A stretch of 64,000 bases of DNA, from positions 1-64,000 of the forward strand of contig JACJWK010000008.1 in assembly GCA_020637195.1 (NCBI GenBank), written 5' to 3'. Below are positions 35,496 to 44,449 of the stretch, piece by piece (the first letter of the stretch is position 1; each line of letters begins with the position of its first letter). A program made the position numbers and the translations under genes. A model generated the notes under the pieces. That model saw nothing but the letters and a program-made list of their open reading frames with translations, was not told where the DNA came from and made no database searches. This stretch comes from Microthrixaceae bacterium. GTDB lineage: Bacteria; Actinomycetota; Acidimicrobiia; Acidimicrobiales; DATDAH01.

Positions 35496-35501
35496 GATAC
35501 T
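35496..35501 (+). promoter_or_regulatory. Putative -10 element (GATACT) of the sulfatase-fold gene
   Basis: GATACT ends 7 nt before the GTG start at 35509, with no Shine-Dalgarno between. It is similar in position to the other leaderless-type promoters in the window. The first base departs from TANNNT/TATAAT, so support is modest. Confidence 0.3.
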
Positions 35502-35508
35502 CGTCCCC

Positions 35509-37677
35509 GTGTCACCTGCTGGTCGCCGAGAGCTCTGGCGTGGGCTCGAGGTGTTCGGGCTCAGCGGGCTCGCGGTCGCCCAGCCCCTCTACGAGGTGTT
35601 CGGCGCCAGCCCCGAGGTGTTCGTGTTCGCCGACGCCTCCGGTCGCGACCTCGTCGCCTTCGCGCTGGTGCTCCTGCTGGCGCCGCCGCTGGTGCTGTGG
35701 GGCGTGGGCGCCGCCGTGGGCCTCGTCGTCCCCCGCGCCCGCGAGCCCGTGCACGTCGCCACCCTGGCGTTGCTGGTCGGCCTGCTCGCGCTCTACGTGG
35801 TCAAGCACTTCGGGGCCACGGCGCCGGTGTCGATGGTGGCCGCCGCCGGGGTCGCCGCCGCCCTGCTGGTGTGGCTGTACCGCTCGCGCCCGGCGACCCG
35901 GAGCGTCCTGCGCTACCTCTCGCTCGGGCCGGTGCTGTTCCTCGTCAGCTTCCTGGCGCTGTCGCCGGCGGGCGAGCTGTTGCGCCCCGACGGCGCCGAG
36001 GCGGTGTCGCTCGAGGTGGCCCGGGCCGACGCGTTGCCCCCGGTGGTCGTGATCGTGTTCGACGAGTGGCCCCTCACGTCCATCGTGGGCACCGACGGCG
36101 CGATCGACCCCGACCTGTACCCCAACCTCGCGGCGTTGGCGGGCGACAGCACCTGGTACCGCAACACCACGACGGTCACGAACTCCACGTTGTACGCGGT
36201 GCCCTCGATCCTGACCGGACGCCTGCCGGTGGCGGGGGAGCGGGCCGACGCCCGCTCGCATCCGGAGAGCCTGTTCACCCTGCTGGGCGGCGTCTACGAC
36301 CTCGAGGCGGTCGAGCCCATCACCGCGCTGTGCCCGACGGCCATCTGCAACGAGCCGCAGGCGCCCCGGGCGGGCGCCGACGAGGGCTTCGCCGACTCGC
36401 CCCTCGGTGTGCTCCTCGACGACGCTCGCGCCGTGTACCGCACGCTGGTGAGCCCCTCCGAGGAGCTCGGCGGCACCACCGACGTGGAGGCCTCGGCGGC
36501 CGCCGCCGGCGCCGAGGCGCCACCGGTCGACGAGGCGCGGGCCGACCAGGGCGAGGCCGACGTCCTGGCCGTGTTCGGCCCCCGCCCGGAGGGCCTGGCG
36601 GGGCTGTTGTCGACGATCCGGCCCGACGAGGCGCCGACCGTCCACTTCCTGCACCTGCTGCTGCCGCACACGCCGTACTTCCGGCTCCCGACGGGCGAGG
36701 CGTACGAGGCCGACGAGGGGCTGCGCGAGGTGGCCGACGTGCAGGGGGACGACCCGTCGGGCAACGTGCGCACCGCCCCCCAGCCGGCCGCCGACCTGGA
36801 CCGGCAACGCCTGCTGCTCCAGGTCGGGTACGTCGACACGCTGATCGGGGATCTCGTCGACCGCCTGGAGCGGACGGGGCTGTACGACGAGTCGCTCATC
36901 GTGCTCACCTCCGACCACGGCACCACGTTCGAGGCCGGCGCACCCGCCCGGGGCCTCGGGCCCCGGCCGGTCGAGCCCGACACGATGGCCGACTTCGCCT
37001 GGGTGCCGCTGATCGTCAAGGCCCCGGGGCAGACCGAGGGGCGCGTGGACGACCGCAACGCCCTCACCATCGACGTCGTGCCCACGGTGGCCGACCTGCT
37101 GGGGGTGGACCTCCCCTGGCCGGTGGACGGGCGGTCGCTCGAGGGCCCGCCCCGGGGCCCCCACAAGCCGTTCCACCGCGCGATCGGACTGGCCGGCGCC
37201 GACTACCGCTTCGAGGACCCGATCGGGATCGAGGACCAGGCCGTGCTGGCCGACGTGCTGGCCGCCGGGGTGGACACCCACCTGCCCCGGGGGACGCTGG
37301 CGGACCGCTGGTACGCCTTCGGGCCGCGCGCCGACCTGGTCGGGCGGCGGGCCGCCGACCTGGGCGTCGGGAGCCCCAGCGCCCTGGGGCCGGCCCAGAT
37401 CGAGACCGGCGCCTCGATCGAGGTGCGCGACGGCGAGGCCCTGCCCGCCCTGTCGGTGGGACGGGTGAACAGCGAGGCGCCCGACGGCACCCTCGTCGCG
37501 GTCACCGTGGACGGCACCGTGGCGGCGGTCGTCCCGATGTACACCGACCAGTTCGCGCCGGGCCGGGTGGCGGCCATGCTGTTGCGCGCCACGCTCACGC
37601 CCGGCCGCCACGACGTGGCCTACCACGAGGTCACCGACACCCCGGGCGCGGTCCTGGCGCCCATCCCGTTGGGCTGA
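35509..37677 (+). CDS. Membrane-anchored sulfatase/alkaline-phosphatase-superfamily protein
   Basis: 722 aa. Four or five membrane helices (about 45-75, 82-98, 105-124, 138-153) precede a sulfatase-fold domain. Metal ligands appear as VIVFDEWPLTS (D185 region) and LTSDHGTTFEAG (about 462-473), with a T/S-rich candidate nucleophile segment (TVTNSTLYAVPSILTG). HFLHLLLPHTPYF is also family-typical. Related proteins act as phosphoglycerol or phosphoethanolamine transferases, or sulfatases, on cell-surface polymers. At the right edge of the glycan island, it may decorate the surface polymer; the group transferred is unknown. Start GTG 35509. Confidence 0.75.
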   Translation: MSPAGRRELWRGLEVFGLSGLAVAQPLYEVFGASPEVFVFADASGRDLVAFALVLLLAPPLVLWGVGAAVGLVVPRAREPVHVATLALLVGLLALYVVKHFGATAPVSMVAAAGVAAALLVWLYRSRPATRSVLRYLSLGPVLFLVSFLALSPAGELLRPDGAEAVSLEVARADALPPVVVIVFDEWPLTSIVGTDGAIDPDLYPNLAALAGDSTWYRNTTTVTNSTLYAVPSILTGRLPVAGERADARSHPESLFTLLGGVYDLEAVEPITALCPTAICNEPQAPRAGADEGFADSPLGVLLDDARAVYRTLVSPSEELGGTTDVEASAAAAGAEAPPVDEARADQGEADVLAVFGPRPEGLAGLLSTIRPDEAPTVHFLHLLLPHTPYFRLPTGEAYEADEGLREVADVQGDDPSGNVRTAPQPAADLDRQRLLLQVGYVDTLIGDLVDRLERTGLYDESLIVLTSDHGTTFEAGAPARGLGPRPVEPDTMADFAWVPLIVKAPGQTEGRVDDRNALTIDVVPTVADLLGVDLPWPVDGRSLEGPPRGPHKPFHRAIGLAGADYRFEDPIGIEDQAVLADVLAAGVDTHLPRGTLADRWYAFGPRADLVGRRAADLGVGSPSALGPAQIETGASIEVRDGEALPALSVGRVNSEAPDGTLVAVTVDGTVAAVVPMYTDQFAPGRVAAMLLRATLTPGRHDVAYHEVTDTPGAVLAPIPLG

Positions 37678-37751
37678 GCGCCCACTCGGGGAGGCGGCGG
37701 GGCTTCCGGGGGCGGGGGGTTCAGGGGGCGGGGGGTGTCGGAGGGTCGCCG

Positions 37752-37757
37752 TAGGCT
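37752..37757 (+). promoter_or_regulatory. Putative -10 element (TAGGCT) of uvrC
   Basis: TAGGCT, the same hexamer as before rapZ and secG, ends 9 nt before the uvrC ATG. No ribosome-binding site lies between. Confidence 0.45.
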
Positions 37758-37766
37758 GGGAGCCTG

Positions 37767-39629
37767 ATGGTGCAGCGACCGCCGGCGGGGACGATCCCCG
37801 ACGCTCCCGGCTCCTACCAGTTCAAGGACCGGGACGGCCGGGTCATCTACGTCGGCAAGGCCAAGTCCCTGCGGTCGCGCCTGTCCAACTACTTCGGGTC
37901 GAGCCTGCCGGTGCGCACGGCCCAGATGGTGGCGTCGGCCGCCACCGTCGAGTGGATCCAGGTCGACAACGACGTCGAGGCGCTCATGCTCGAGTACAGC
38001 CTCATCAAGCAGCACCGGCCCCGGTTCAACATCCGTCTCGTCGACGACAAGAGCTACCCGTTCCTGGCGGTCACGGTGGGCGACGAGTGGCCCCGCCCGA
38101 TGGTCATGCGGGGCGCCAAGCGCAAGGGCGTGCGGTACTTCGGCCCGTACGGGCACGCGTACGCCATCCGCGAGACCCTCGACCTGCTCCTGCGGACGTT
38201 CCCGCTGCGCACGTGCTCGGACAACAAGTTCGGACGGCACGAGCGGGCGGGGCGGCCGTGCCTGCTGTTCCACATCGAGAAGTGCAGCGGGCCGTGCGTC
38301 GGCGAGGTGTCCCCGGAGCACTACCGGGCGCTGGTCGACGAGCTGCTCGACTTCCTCGACGGCGACACCGACACGATCGTCAAGCGGCTCGAGGCGGAGA
38401 TGCGCGACGCCGCCGACGAGCTGGCCTTCGAGCGGGCCGCCCGCCTGCGGGACAAGCTCACGAGCGTCCGCAAGGCCATCGAGAAGCAGCAGATGGTGGC
38501 CGAGCGCAACGAGGACCTCGACGTCATCGGGATCGACGAGGACGACCTCGAGGCCGCGGTGCAGGTGTTCTTCGTCCGGCGCGGGCGGGTGGTCGGCCGC
38601 AAGGGATTCATCGTCGACAAGGTGCAGGACCTCGCCCCGGGCGAGCTCGTGGGCAACGTGCTGGAGGGCCTGTACTACGACGACCCTCCCCTCGGGCTGC
38701 CGAAGACGGTGCTGGTGCCCACCGAGCCCGACGACCCCGACCTCTACGAGCGCTGGCTCAGCGAGTGCCGGGGCTCGGCGGTGCGGGTGCGGGTGCCCAA
38801 GCGGGGCGACAAGCGGGCGCTGCAGGAGACCGTCACCCGCAACGCCAGAGAGGAGTTCACCCGGCACCGCCTGCGACGGGCCTCCGACCACAACAGCCGG
38901 GCGCGGGCCCTCAACGAGCTGCAGGACCACCTGGGCCTGCCCACCGCCCCGCTGCGCATCGAGTGCTACGACATGAGCCACATCCAGGGCAGCGACTACG
39001 TCGGCTCGATGGTGGTGGTCGAGGACGGGCTCCCCAAGAAGAGCGACTATCGCCGCTTCAAGATCCGGGAGGTCGACCAGAACGACGACTTCGCGGCCAT
39101 GGAGGAGGTGCTGACCCGTCGGCTCACGGCCTACCTGGCCGAGCGGGACAAGCCGGCCGGGGAGCGGCCCGGGCGCTTCGCGTACCCGCCGCAGCTCCTC
39201 GTCGTGGACGGCGGCAAGGGGCAGCTGTCGGTGGCCACCCGGGTGCTCGAGGAGCTCGGCCTGGCCGACGAGATCCCGGTGGCCTCGCTGGCGAAGCGGT
39301 TCGAGGAGGTGTACGTGCCGGGCGAGTCCGACCCCATCCGCATCCCTCGACAGTCCGAGGCCCTCTACCTGCTCCAGCGGCTCCGCGACGAGGCCCACCG
39401 GTTCGCCATCTCGTACCACCGGGAGCTGCGGGGCAAGCGGATGACGAAGAGCGCCCTCGACGACATCCCGGGCCTCGGCCCCACCCGCAAGAAGCGCCTG
39501 GTCAAGGAGCTGGGCGGGGTCAAGGCGGTGAAGCAGGCCGACCAGGCCACGCTGCGGTCGCTCCCGTGGCTGCCCGACAAGGTGGCCGACGCGGTGTACG
39601 ACAAGCTCCACGGGGCCGGCCGGCGGTGA
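37767..39629 (+). CDS. uvrC: UvrABC system protein C, dual-incision nuclease
   Basis: 620 aa. The GIY-YIG nuclease is at about 14-95 (GSYQFKDRDGRVIYVGKAKS). A four-cysteine-like patch (CLLFHIEKCSGPCVGEV), the UVR motif (about 200-235), an RNase H-like domain with ECYDMSHIQGSDYVGSMV and LLVVDGGKGQLS, and two C-terminal helix-hairpin-helix motifs (DDIPGLGPTRKKRL, LRSLPWLPDKVADAV) follow. It cuts on both sides of a lesion in the UvrB-DNA complex. The ATG start is 9 nt after a -10-like TAGGCT. Its stop overlaps the methyltransferase start (GTGA). Confidence 0.97.
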   Translation: MVQRPPAGTIPDAPGSYQFKDRDGRVIYVGKAKSLRSRLSNYFGSSLPVRTAQMVASAATVEWIQVDNDVEALMLEYSLIKQHRPRFNIRLVDDKSYPFLAVTVGDEWPRPMVMRGAKRKGVRYFGPYGHAYAIRETLDLLLRTFPLRTCSDNKFGRHERAGRPCLLFHIEKCSGPCVGEVSPEHYRALVDELLDFLDGDTDTIVKRLEAEMRDAADELAFERAARLRDKLTSVRKAIEKQQMVAERNEDLDVIGIDEDDLEAAVQVFFVRRGRVVGRKGFIVDKVQDLAPGELVGNVLEGLYYDDPPLGLPKTVLVPTEPDDPDLYERWLSECRGSAVRVRVPKRGDKRALQETVTRNAREEFTRHRLRRASDHNSRARALNELQDHLGLPTAPLRIECYDMSHIQGSDYVGSMVVVEDGLPKKSDYRRFKIREVDQNDDFAAMEEVLTRRLTAYLAERDKPAGERPGRFAYPPQLLVVDGGKGQLSVATRVLEELGLADEIPVASLAKRFEEVYVPGESDPIRIPRQSEALYLLQRLRDEAHRFAISYHRELRGKRMTKSALDDIPGLGPTRKKRLVKELGGVKAVKQADQATLRSLPWLPDKVADAVYDKLHGAGRR

Positions 39630-40390
39630 GCGGCGAGGGCGGGCCGGGCCGCTCGGGCGGTCCGGGCGACCTGTGGGAGCAGCACGCGGACTGGTGGCAG
39701 CAGGGGTTCACCGACGGCGCCGACCCCGAGTACACCGAGCAGATCCTGCCCCTGGCGGCCGAGCACCTGGCGGGCGCCCGCACCGTGCTCGACGTGGGCA
39801 CGGGCGAGGGGCAGGTGGCCCGGCTGGCGGTCGCCGGCGGCGCCGCCCGGGTGCTGGGCGTCGATCCCACCGACGCCCAGGTGGCCGAAGCCGGCCGACG
39901 CGGTGGTGGGCCCGGCTACGCCCGGGCGGGGGCCGACGCCCTGCCGGTGGCCTCGGGCACGGTCGACGCCGTCGTGGCGTGCCTCGTGTTCGAGCACATC
40001 GAGGCCGTCGACGCGGCCATCGCCGAGGTGGCCCGGGTCCTCGCGCCCGGCGGCCGCTTCCTGTTCTTCCTGAACCACCCGCTGCTCCAGACCCCGAGCA
40101 GCGGCTGGATCGACGACCAGATCCTGGACCCGCCCGAGCAGTACTGGCGGATCGGGCCGTACCTCGTCGAGGACCGCACCGTCGAACAAGTCGAGAACGG
40201 CGTATTCATCCCGTTCATCCACCGGCCGTTGAGCCGCTACGTGAACGCCCTCGCCGCCAACGGGCTGGTGGTCACGCGCATGGAGGAGCCGGCGCCGCCG
40301 CCGGGCTTCCTGGCCCGGGCCCCCGAGTACCGAGACGCCGCCACCATCCCGCGGCTGCTGTTCCTGAGGGCCGAGGCGCACGACCGCTGA
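39626..40390 (+). CDS. Class I SAM-dependent methyltransferase
   Basis: About 254 aa. Motif I TVLDVGTGEGQVARLA, acidic GVDPTDAQVAEA, and ACLVFEHIEAVDAAIAEVAR place it in the Methyltransf_11 group; the segment LFFLNHPLLQTPSSGWIDDQ continues the fold. The acceptor is unknown. GTG 39626 overlaps the uvrC stop, so it is co-translated with uvrC, but the GTGA junction says nothing about function. Similar methyltransferases often lie between uvrC and rapZ in related genomes, to my recollection. Confidence 0.8.
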   Translation: MSGEGGPGRSGGPGDLWEQHADWWQQGFTDGADPEYTEQILPLAAEHLAGARTVLDVGTGEGQVARLAVAGGAARVLGVDPTDAQVAEAGRRGGGPGYARAGADALPVASGTVDAVVACLVFEHIEAVDAAIAEVARVLAPGGRFLFFLNHPLLQTPSSGWIDDQILDPPEQYWRIGPYLVEDRTVEQVENGVFIPFIHRPLSRYVNALAANGLVVTRMEEPAPPPGFLARAPEYRDAATIPRLLFLRAEAHDR

Positions 40391-40462
40391 CCGCCGGCGG
40401 CACGGTCACTCCGACCGCCGCGACGCGCTCCCGCCCCACCCCGGGGCAGGCCTCCCGGTCGG

Positions 40463-40468
40463 TAGGCT
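40463..40468 (+). promoter_or_regulatory. Putative -10 element (TAGGCT) of rapZ
   Basis: TAGGCT ends 6 nt before the inferred rapZ start at 40475. The TAG at 40463-40465 is also the in-frame stop that closes the rapZ frame upstream, so no start can lie further 5'. Confidence 0.45.
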
Positions 40469-40474
40469 GGCCCG

Positions 40475-41329
40475 ATCAGCGAGATCGTCATCATCGCCGG
40501 CCTGTCGGGGGCGGGCCGCTCCCAGGCGGCCGACAACCTGGAGGACCTCGGCTGGTTCGTCATCGACAACCTGCCGCCCGCCCTCATGACCAAGGTGTCC
40601 GAGCTGGCCCAGGCGCCGGGCTCGGGCTACGAGCGGGTCGGGCTGGTGGTGGGGGCGTCCGGGCCCGACCACGGCGAGGTGCTCGAGTCGCTGCGGGCGC
40701 TGCGGGCCACCGACGCCCGGGTGCGGGTGCTGTTCCTGGAGGCGTCCACCGAGGTCCTGGTGCGCCGCTACGAGAGCACCCGGCGCCGCCACCCGCTGGC
40801 CGACGGCGACCGGCTGGCCGACGCCATCGAGCGCGAGCGCGAGCTGCTCGAGCCGGTCAAGGCCGGCGCCGACCTGCTCATCGACACGACCGAGCTGAAC
40901 GTCCACCAGCTCAAGGCCCGCATCGGCGACCTGTTCGGCGGCGACCGCAGCGACAGCGCGATGCAGATCACCGTCGAGAGCTTCGGCTACAAGCACGGCC
41001 TTCCCCTCGACGTGGACCTGGTGCTCGACTGCCGCTTCCTGCCCAACCCGCACTGGGTGGACGAGCTGCGGCCCCTGTCGGGACGCGACCAGGCGGTCAA
41101 GGACTACGTGCTCGAGCAGCCCGCCGCCGTCGCCTTCCTCGACCACCTCAACAAGCTGCTGCGCCTGCTGGTGCCCGCCTACCAGCACGAGGGCAAGTCC
41201 TACCTGACCATCGCGTTCGGCTGCACCGGCGGCCGCCACCGCTCCGTGGCCATCGCCGAGGAGGTCGCCGACCAGTTGCGGGCACGAGGCGAGCGGCCGG
41301 CGGTGAGCCACCGCGACATCGACCGTTGA
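40475..41329 (+). CDS. rapZ: RapZ/YvcJ-family nucleotide-binding protein, apparent ATC start
   Basis: About 284 aa. The P-loop is GLSGAGRS at residues 9-16 (R in place of K, common in the actinobacterial branch). VIDNLPPAL, RYESTRRRHPL, DTTELNVHQLK, the SFGYKHGLP segment and the C-terminal IAFGCTGGRHRSV are family signatures. In E. coli RapZ is an RNA adaptor controlling glmS; in Gram-positives its role is less clear. There is no ATG, GTG or TTG ahead of the P-loop: the in-frame stop at 40463-40465 leaves ATC 40475 (ATC AGC GAG ATC) as the position where homologues start with MSEI. ATG 40586 would delete the P-loop. Confidence 0.9.
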   Translation: MSEIVIIAGLSGAGRSQAADNLEDLGWFVIDNLPPALMTKVSELAQAPGSGYERVGLVVGASGPDHGEVLESLRALRATDARVRVLFLEASTEVLVRRYESTRRRHPLADGDRLADAIERERELLEPVKAGADLLIDTTELNVHQLKARIGDLFGGDRSDSAMQITVESFGYKHGLPLDVDLVLDCRFLPNPHWVDELRPLSGRDQAVKDYVLEQPAAVAFLDHLNKLLRLLVPAYQHEGKSYLTIAFGCTGGRHRSVAIAEEVADQLRARGERPAVSHRDIDR

Positions 41330-42195
41330 CCGGGCGCGCGGGGCCCCGGGTGGCCGCCGTCGGGGGCGGCCACGGCCTGGCGGCGTCGCTGCGCGCGGCG
41401 CGGCGCTACGCCGGCGAGATCACCGCGGTGGTGGCGGTGGCCGACGACGGCGGCTCCAGCGGCCGGTTGCGCGAGAGCATCGCCCTGCCCCCGCCGGGCG
41501 ACCTGCGCAAGTGCCTGGACGCGCTCGCGGCCGAGGACTCCCTGCTGGCCCGCTCGCTCGACCACCGGTTCGACGGCGGCGAGCTCGAGGGCCATGCGCT
41601 CGGCAACCTGCTCCTGATCGGCCTGGCCGACGCCGGCGGCGACTTCCAGGCGGCCGTCGACGAGGTGGGCCGCCTGGTCGGCGCCGTGGGCCGGGTGCTG
41701 CCCGCCACCACCGAGCCCGTGGTCCTGAAGGCGGTCGTGGGCGGCGACGAGGTCGCCGGGCAGGTGGCGGTGTCGAACGCGGCCGGCATCACGCGGGTCT
41801 CGCTGACCCCGCCCGACCCGCCCGCCGCCCCCGGCGTGGTCGCGGCCATCGAGGCGGCCGACCAGGTCGTGATCGGGCCGGGCTCGCTCTACACGAGCGT
41901 CCTCGCCGCCGTCGCGGTCCCCGGCGTGCGCGACGCGCTGGCCCGCACCCGCGCCCGCAAGGTGTACGTCTGCAACCTGGCGCCACAGGTGCCCGAGACG
42001 GCCGGGTACGGCGCCGGCGACCACGTCCGGGCGCTGCGCGCCCACGGGCTGGACGTGGACGTGGTGGTCTGCCACGAGGGCGGCCTGCCCACCGACGGGC
42101 TCGACGTGGAGGCCGTCGTCCGGCCCATCGCCCGCGCCCGCGGGCTGGCCCACGACCCGGCCCTGCTGTCCGACGTGCTCGCTGACCTGGTCTGA
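41326..42195 (+). CDS. yvcK: YvcK/GlmR-family gluconeogenesis and cell-wall factor
   Basis: About 289 aa if TTG 41326 is used (TTGA overlap with the rapZ stop); GTG 41350 is an equally possible start, eight codons later. VAAVGGGHGLAASL, VVAVADDGGSSGRLR, PPGDLRKCLDALA, GHALGNLLL and VIGPGSLYTSVL are the family hallmarks. YvcK proteins bind UDP-GlcNAc and steer carbon into cell-wall precursors in Bacillus and Mycobacterium (CuvA). rapZ-yvcK is a conserved pair. The usual third member, whiA, does not follow: only 111 bp separate yvcK from gapA. Confidence 0.93.
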   Translation: MTGRAGPRVAAVGGGHGLAASLRAARRYAGEITAVVAVADDGGSSGRLRESIALPPPGDLRKCLDALAAEDSLLARSLDHRFDGGELEGHALGNLLLIGLADAGGDFQAAVDEVGRLVGAVGRVLPATTEPVVLKAVVGGDEVAGQVAVSNAAGITRVSLTPPDPPAAPGVVAAIEAADQVVIGPGSLYTSVLAAVAVPGVRDALARTRARKVYVCNLAPQVPETAGYGAGDHVRALRAHGLDVDVVVCHEGGLPTDGLDVEAVVRPIARARGLAHDPALLSDVLADLV

Positions 42196-42306
42196 GCGGC
42201 CCGGGGGGCCCTCGCAGGATCGGGACCTTCGCAACTGGCACGCCCCCTCGGCCGCGTGGTCGGATAGGTGCCAGATCCCCGAACCCTCACCGGAGGCACA
42301 CCCCCC

Positions 42307-43308
42307 ATGACCATCCGCGTCGGCGTCAACGGCTTCGGCCGCATCGGCCGCAACTTCTTCCGGGCCGCCAAGCAGCAGGGGGCCGACATCGACTTCGTCG
42401 CCGTGAACGACCTGGGCGACGTCAACACGATGGCCCACCTGCTCAAGTACGACTCGGTGATGGGGACCTACCCCGAGGACGTGCAGGTGGTCGACGACGG
42501 CATCTCGGTCGGGGGCGACACCCTGAAGGTGCTCGCCGAGCGCAACCCCGCCGACCTCCCGTGGGGTGATCTCGGGGTCGACGTCGTGGTCGAGTCGACC
42601 GGCTTCTTCACCGAGCGGGGCAAGGCGGCCGCCCACCTCGACGCCGGTGCGCCCCGGGTGATCATCTCGGCGCCGGGCAAGGAGGCCGACGCCACCTTCG
42701 TCGTGGGGGTGAACGACGACACGTTCGACGCCGACGCCCACAAGGTCATCTCCAACGCCTCGTGCACCACGAACTGCTTCGTGCCCATGATCAAGGTGCT
42801 CGACGACGCCTTCGGCGTGGAGCGGGGCCTGATGACCACGGTGCACGCCTACACCGGCGACCAGTCGCTGGTGGACGGCCCCCACAGCGACCTGCGCCGG
42901 GCCCGCAGCGCGGCCATCAACATCATCCCGTCGTCGACCGGCGCGGCCCGGGCCACCGGCCTCGTGCTCGAGTCGATGCAGGGCCGCCTCGACGGCACCT
43001 CGCTGCGGGTGCCCGTGCCCGACGGCTCCATCACCGACTTCGTCGGCACCCTGGCCAAGGAGGTCTCGGTGGACGAGGTGAACGAGGCCTTCGCCGCGGC
43101 GGCCTCCTCGGGCCCGCTCGCCAACGTGTTGAAGTACTCCGACGAGCCCATCGTGTCGTCCGACATCGTGGGCACGCCGTACAGCTGCACGTTCGACTCG
43201 AAGCTCACCATGGTGTCGGGCAACCTGGTGAAGGTGCTCGGCTGGTACGACAACGAGTGGGGCTATTCGAACCGCCTGGTCGACCTGGTCCAGATCGTCA
43301 GCGCCTGA
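42307..43308 (+). CDS. gapA: Glyceraldehyde-3-phosphate dehydrogenase
   Basis: 333 aa. VGVNGFGRIGRN is the NAD-binding start and SNASCTTNC places the catalytic cysteine at C153. HAYTGDQSLVDGPH and WYDNEWGYSNR are also present. It oxidises glyceraldehyde-3-phosphate to 1,3-bisphosphoglycerate. ATG 42307 is preceded by GGAGG about 10 nt upstream, so unlike several neighbours it has a leader. First gene of the gapA-pgk-tpiA operon. Confidence 0.97.
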   Translation: MTIRVGVNGFGRIGRNFFRAAKQQGADIDFVAVNDLGDVNTMAHLLKYDSVMGTYPEDVQVVDDGISVGGDTLKVLAERNPADLPWGDLGVDVVVESTGFFTERGKAAAHLDAGAPRVIISAPGKEADATFVVGVNDDTFDADAHKVISNASCTTNCFVPMIKVLDDAFGVERGLMTTVHAYTGDQSLVDGPHSDLRRARSAAINIIPSSTGAARATGLVLESMQGRLDGTSLRVPVPDGSITDFVGTLAKEVSVDEVNEAFAAAASSGPLANVLKYSDEPIVSSDIVGTPYSCTFDSKLTMVSGNLVKVLGWYDNEWGYSNRLVDLVQIVSA

Positions 43309-43324
43309 GCGCGGACGCCGTCCC

Positions 43325-44449
43325 GTGAACATCCCGGTCCTGGAGGACCTGCCCGACCTCGACGGTCGGCGGGTGCTGGTCCGCGCCGACTTCAACGTCC
43401 CCCTGGCCGACGGTGAGATCACCGACGACCTGCGCATCCGTGCCGCCCTGCCCACCCTGCACTGGCTCCAGGAGCAGGGCGCCACGGTCACCGCGTGCAG
43501 CCACCTGGGCCGGCCCAAGGGCGCGCCCGACCCGGCGTTCTCGATGGACCCGGTGCGGGCCCGGCTGGCCGAGCTGGCCCCGGGGGTGACGCTGCTCGAG
43601 AACCTGCGCTTCGACCCGGGGGAGACCGCCGACGACCCCGCCTTCGTCCAGACGCTGATCGAGGGTCAGGACGCCTACGTCAACGACGCCTTCGGCGCGT
43701 CGCACCGGGCCCACGCCTCGATCGTGGGGCCGCCCCGGTTCCTGCCGTCGGCGGCGGGGCGCCTGCTCGCCCGGGAGGCCGAGGTGCTCCTCGGTGTCCG
43801 CAACGACCCCCGCCACCCGTTCGTCGCCATCCTGGGCGGGGCCAAGGTCAGCGACAAGCTCGGCGTGATCGAGGCGCTGCTCGAGGTGGTCGACACGTTG
43901 ATCGTCGGCGGCGGCATGTGCTTCACGTTCCTGGCCGCGCAGGGCCACCAGATCGGCGCGTCGCTGGTCGAGCCCGACCAGGTCGACACCTGCCGGCGGC
44001 TGCTGGCCGAGACCGACGCCATCCACCTGCCCAGCGACCTCACCGCGCTCGGCCCGGGCGGCAAGATCGGCGACCCGTCGGCCGGTGGCGAGGTGCGCCA
44101 GTTCGGCACCGACCTGCCCGACGGCTGGATGGGCCTCGACATCGGCCCCGGCACCGCCGCCGAGTTCCTCGACGTCATCGCCGAGGCCGGCACCGTCTTG
44201 TGGAACGGCCCCATGGGGGTGTTCGAGGACGACCGCTTCGCGGCCGGCACGCGGGCGGTGGCCGAGGCCGTGGCCGGCGCCCGCGGCTTCACCGTGGTGG
44301 GCGGCGGCGACAGCGCCGCGGCGCTGGCCAAGTTCGACCTGGCCGGCGACGTCGACCACCTGTCCACGGGCGGCGGGGCGTCGCTCGAGCTGCTGGAGCA
44401 GGGCGACCTGCCCGGCCTGAAGGCCCTCCGGGAGGCCCCCAATGCCTGA
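43325..44449 (+). CDS. pgk: Phosphoglycerate kinase
   Basis: 374 aa, slightly shorter than the usual 390-400. The N-terminal substrate domain has RVLVRADFNVPL, SHLGRPKG and ENLRFDPGE; the nucleotide domain has ILGGAKVSDKLGVIE, VLWNGPMGVFE and VVGGGDSAAALAKF. It transfers phosphate from 1,3-bisphosphoglycerate to ADP. GTG start, 16 nt after gapA; its end overlaps tpiA by 8 nt, so the two are translationally coupled. Confidence 0.97.
   Translation: MNIPVLEDLPDLDGRRVLVRADFNVPLADGEITDDLRIRAALPTLHWLQEQGATVTACSHLGRPKGAPDPAFSMDPVRARLAELAPGVTLLENLRFDPGETADDPAFVQTLIEGQDAYVNDAFGASHRAHASIVGPPRFLPSAAGRLLAREAEVLLGVRNDPRHPFVAILGGAKVSDKLGVIEALLEVVDTLIVGGGMCFTFLAAQGHQIGASLVEPDQVDTCRRLLAETDAIHLPSDLTALGPGGKIGDPSAGGEVRQFGTDLPDGWMGLDIGPGTAAEFLDVIAEAGTVLWNGPMGVFEDDRFAAGTRAVAEAVAGARGFTVVGGGDSAAALAKFDLAGDVDHLSTGGGASLELLEQGDLPGLKALREAPNA

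Noticed and set aside
40586..41329. rapZ starting at ATG 40586
   Set aside because: This would remove the P-loop GLSGAGRS, which is in frame and conserved just upstream.
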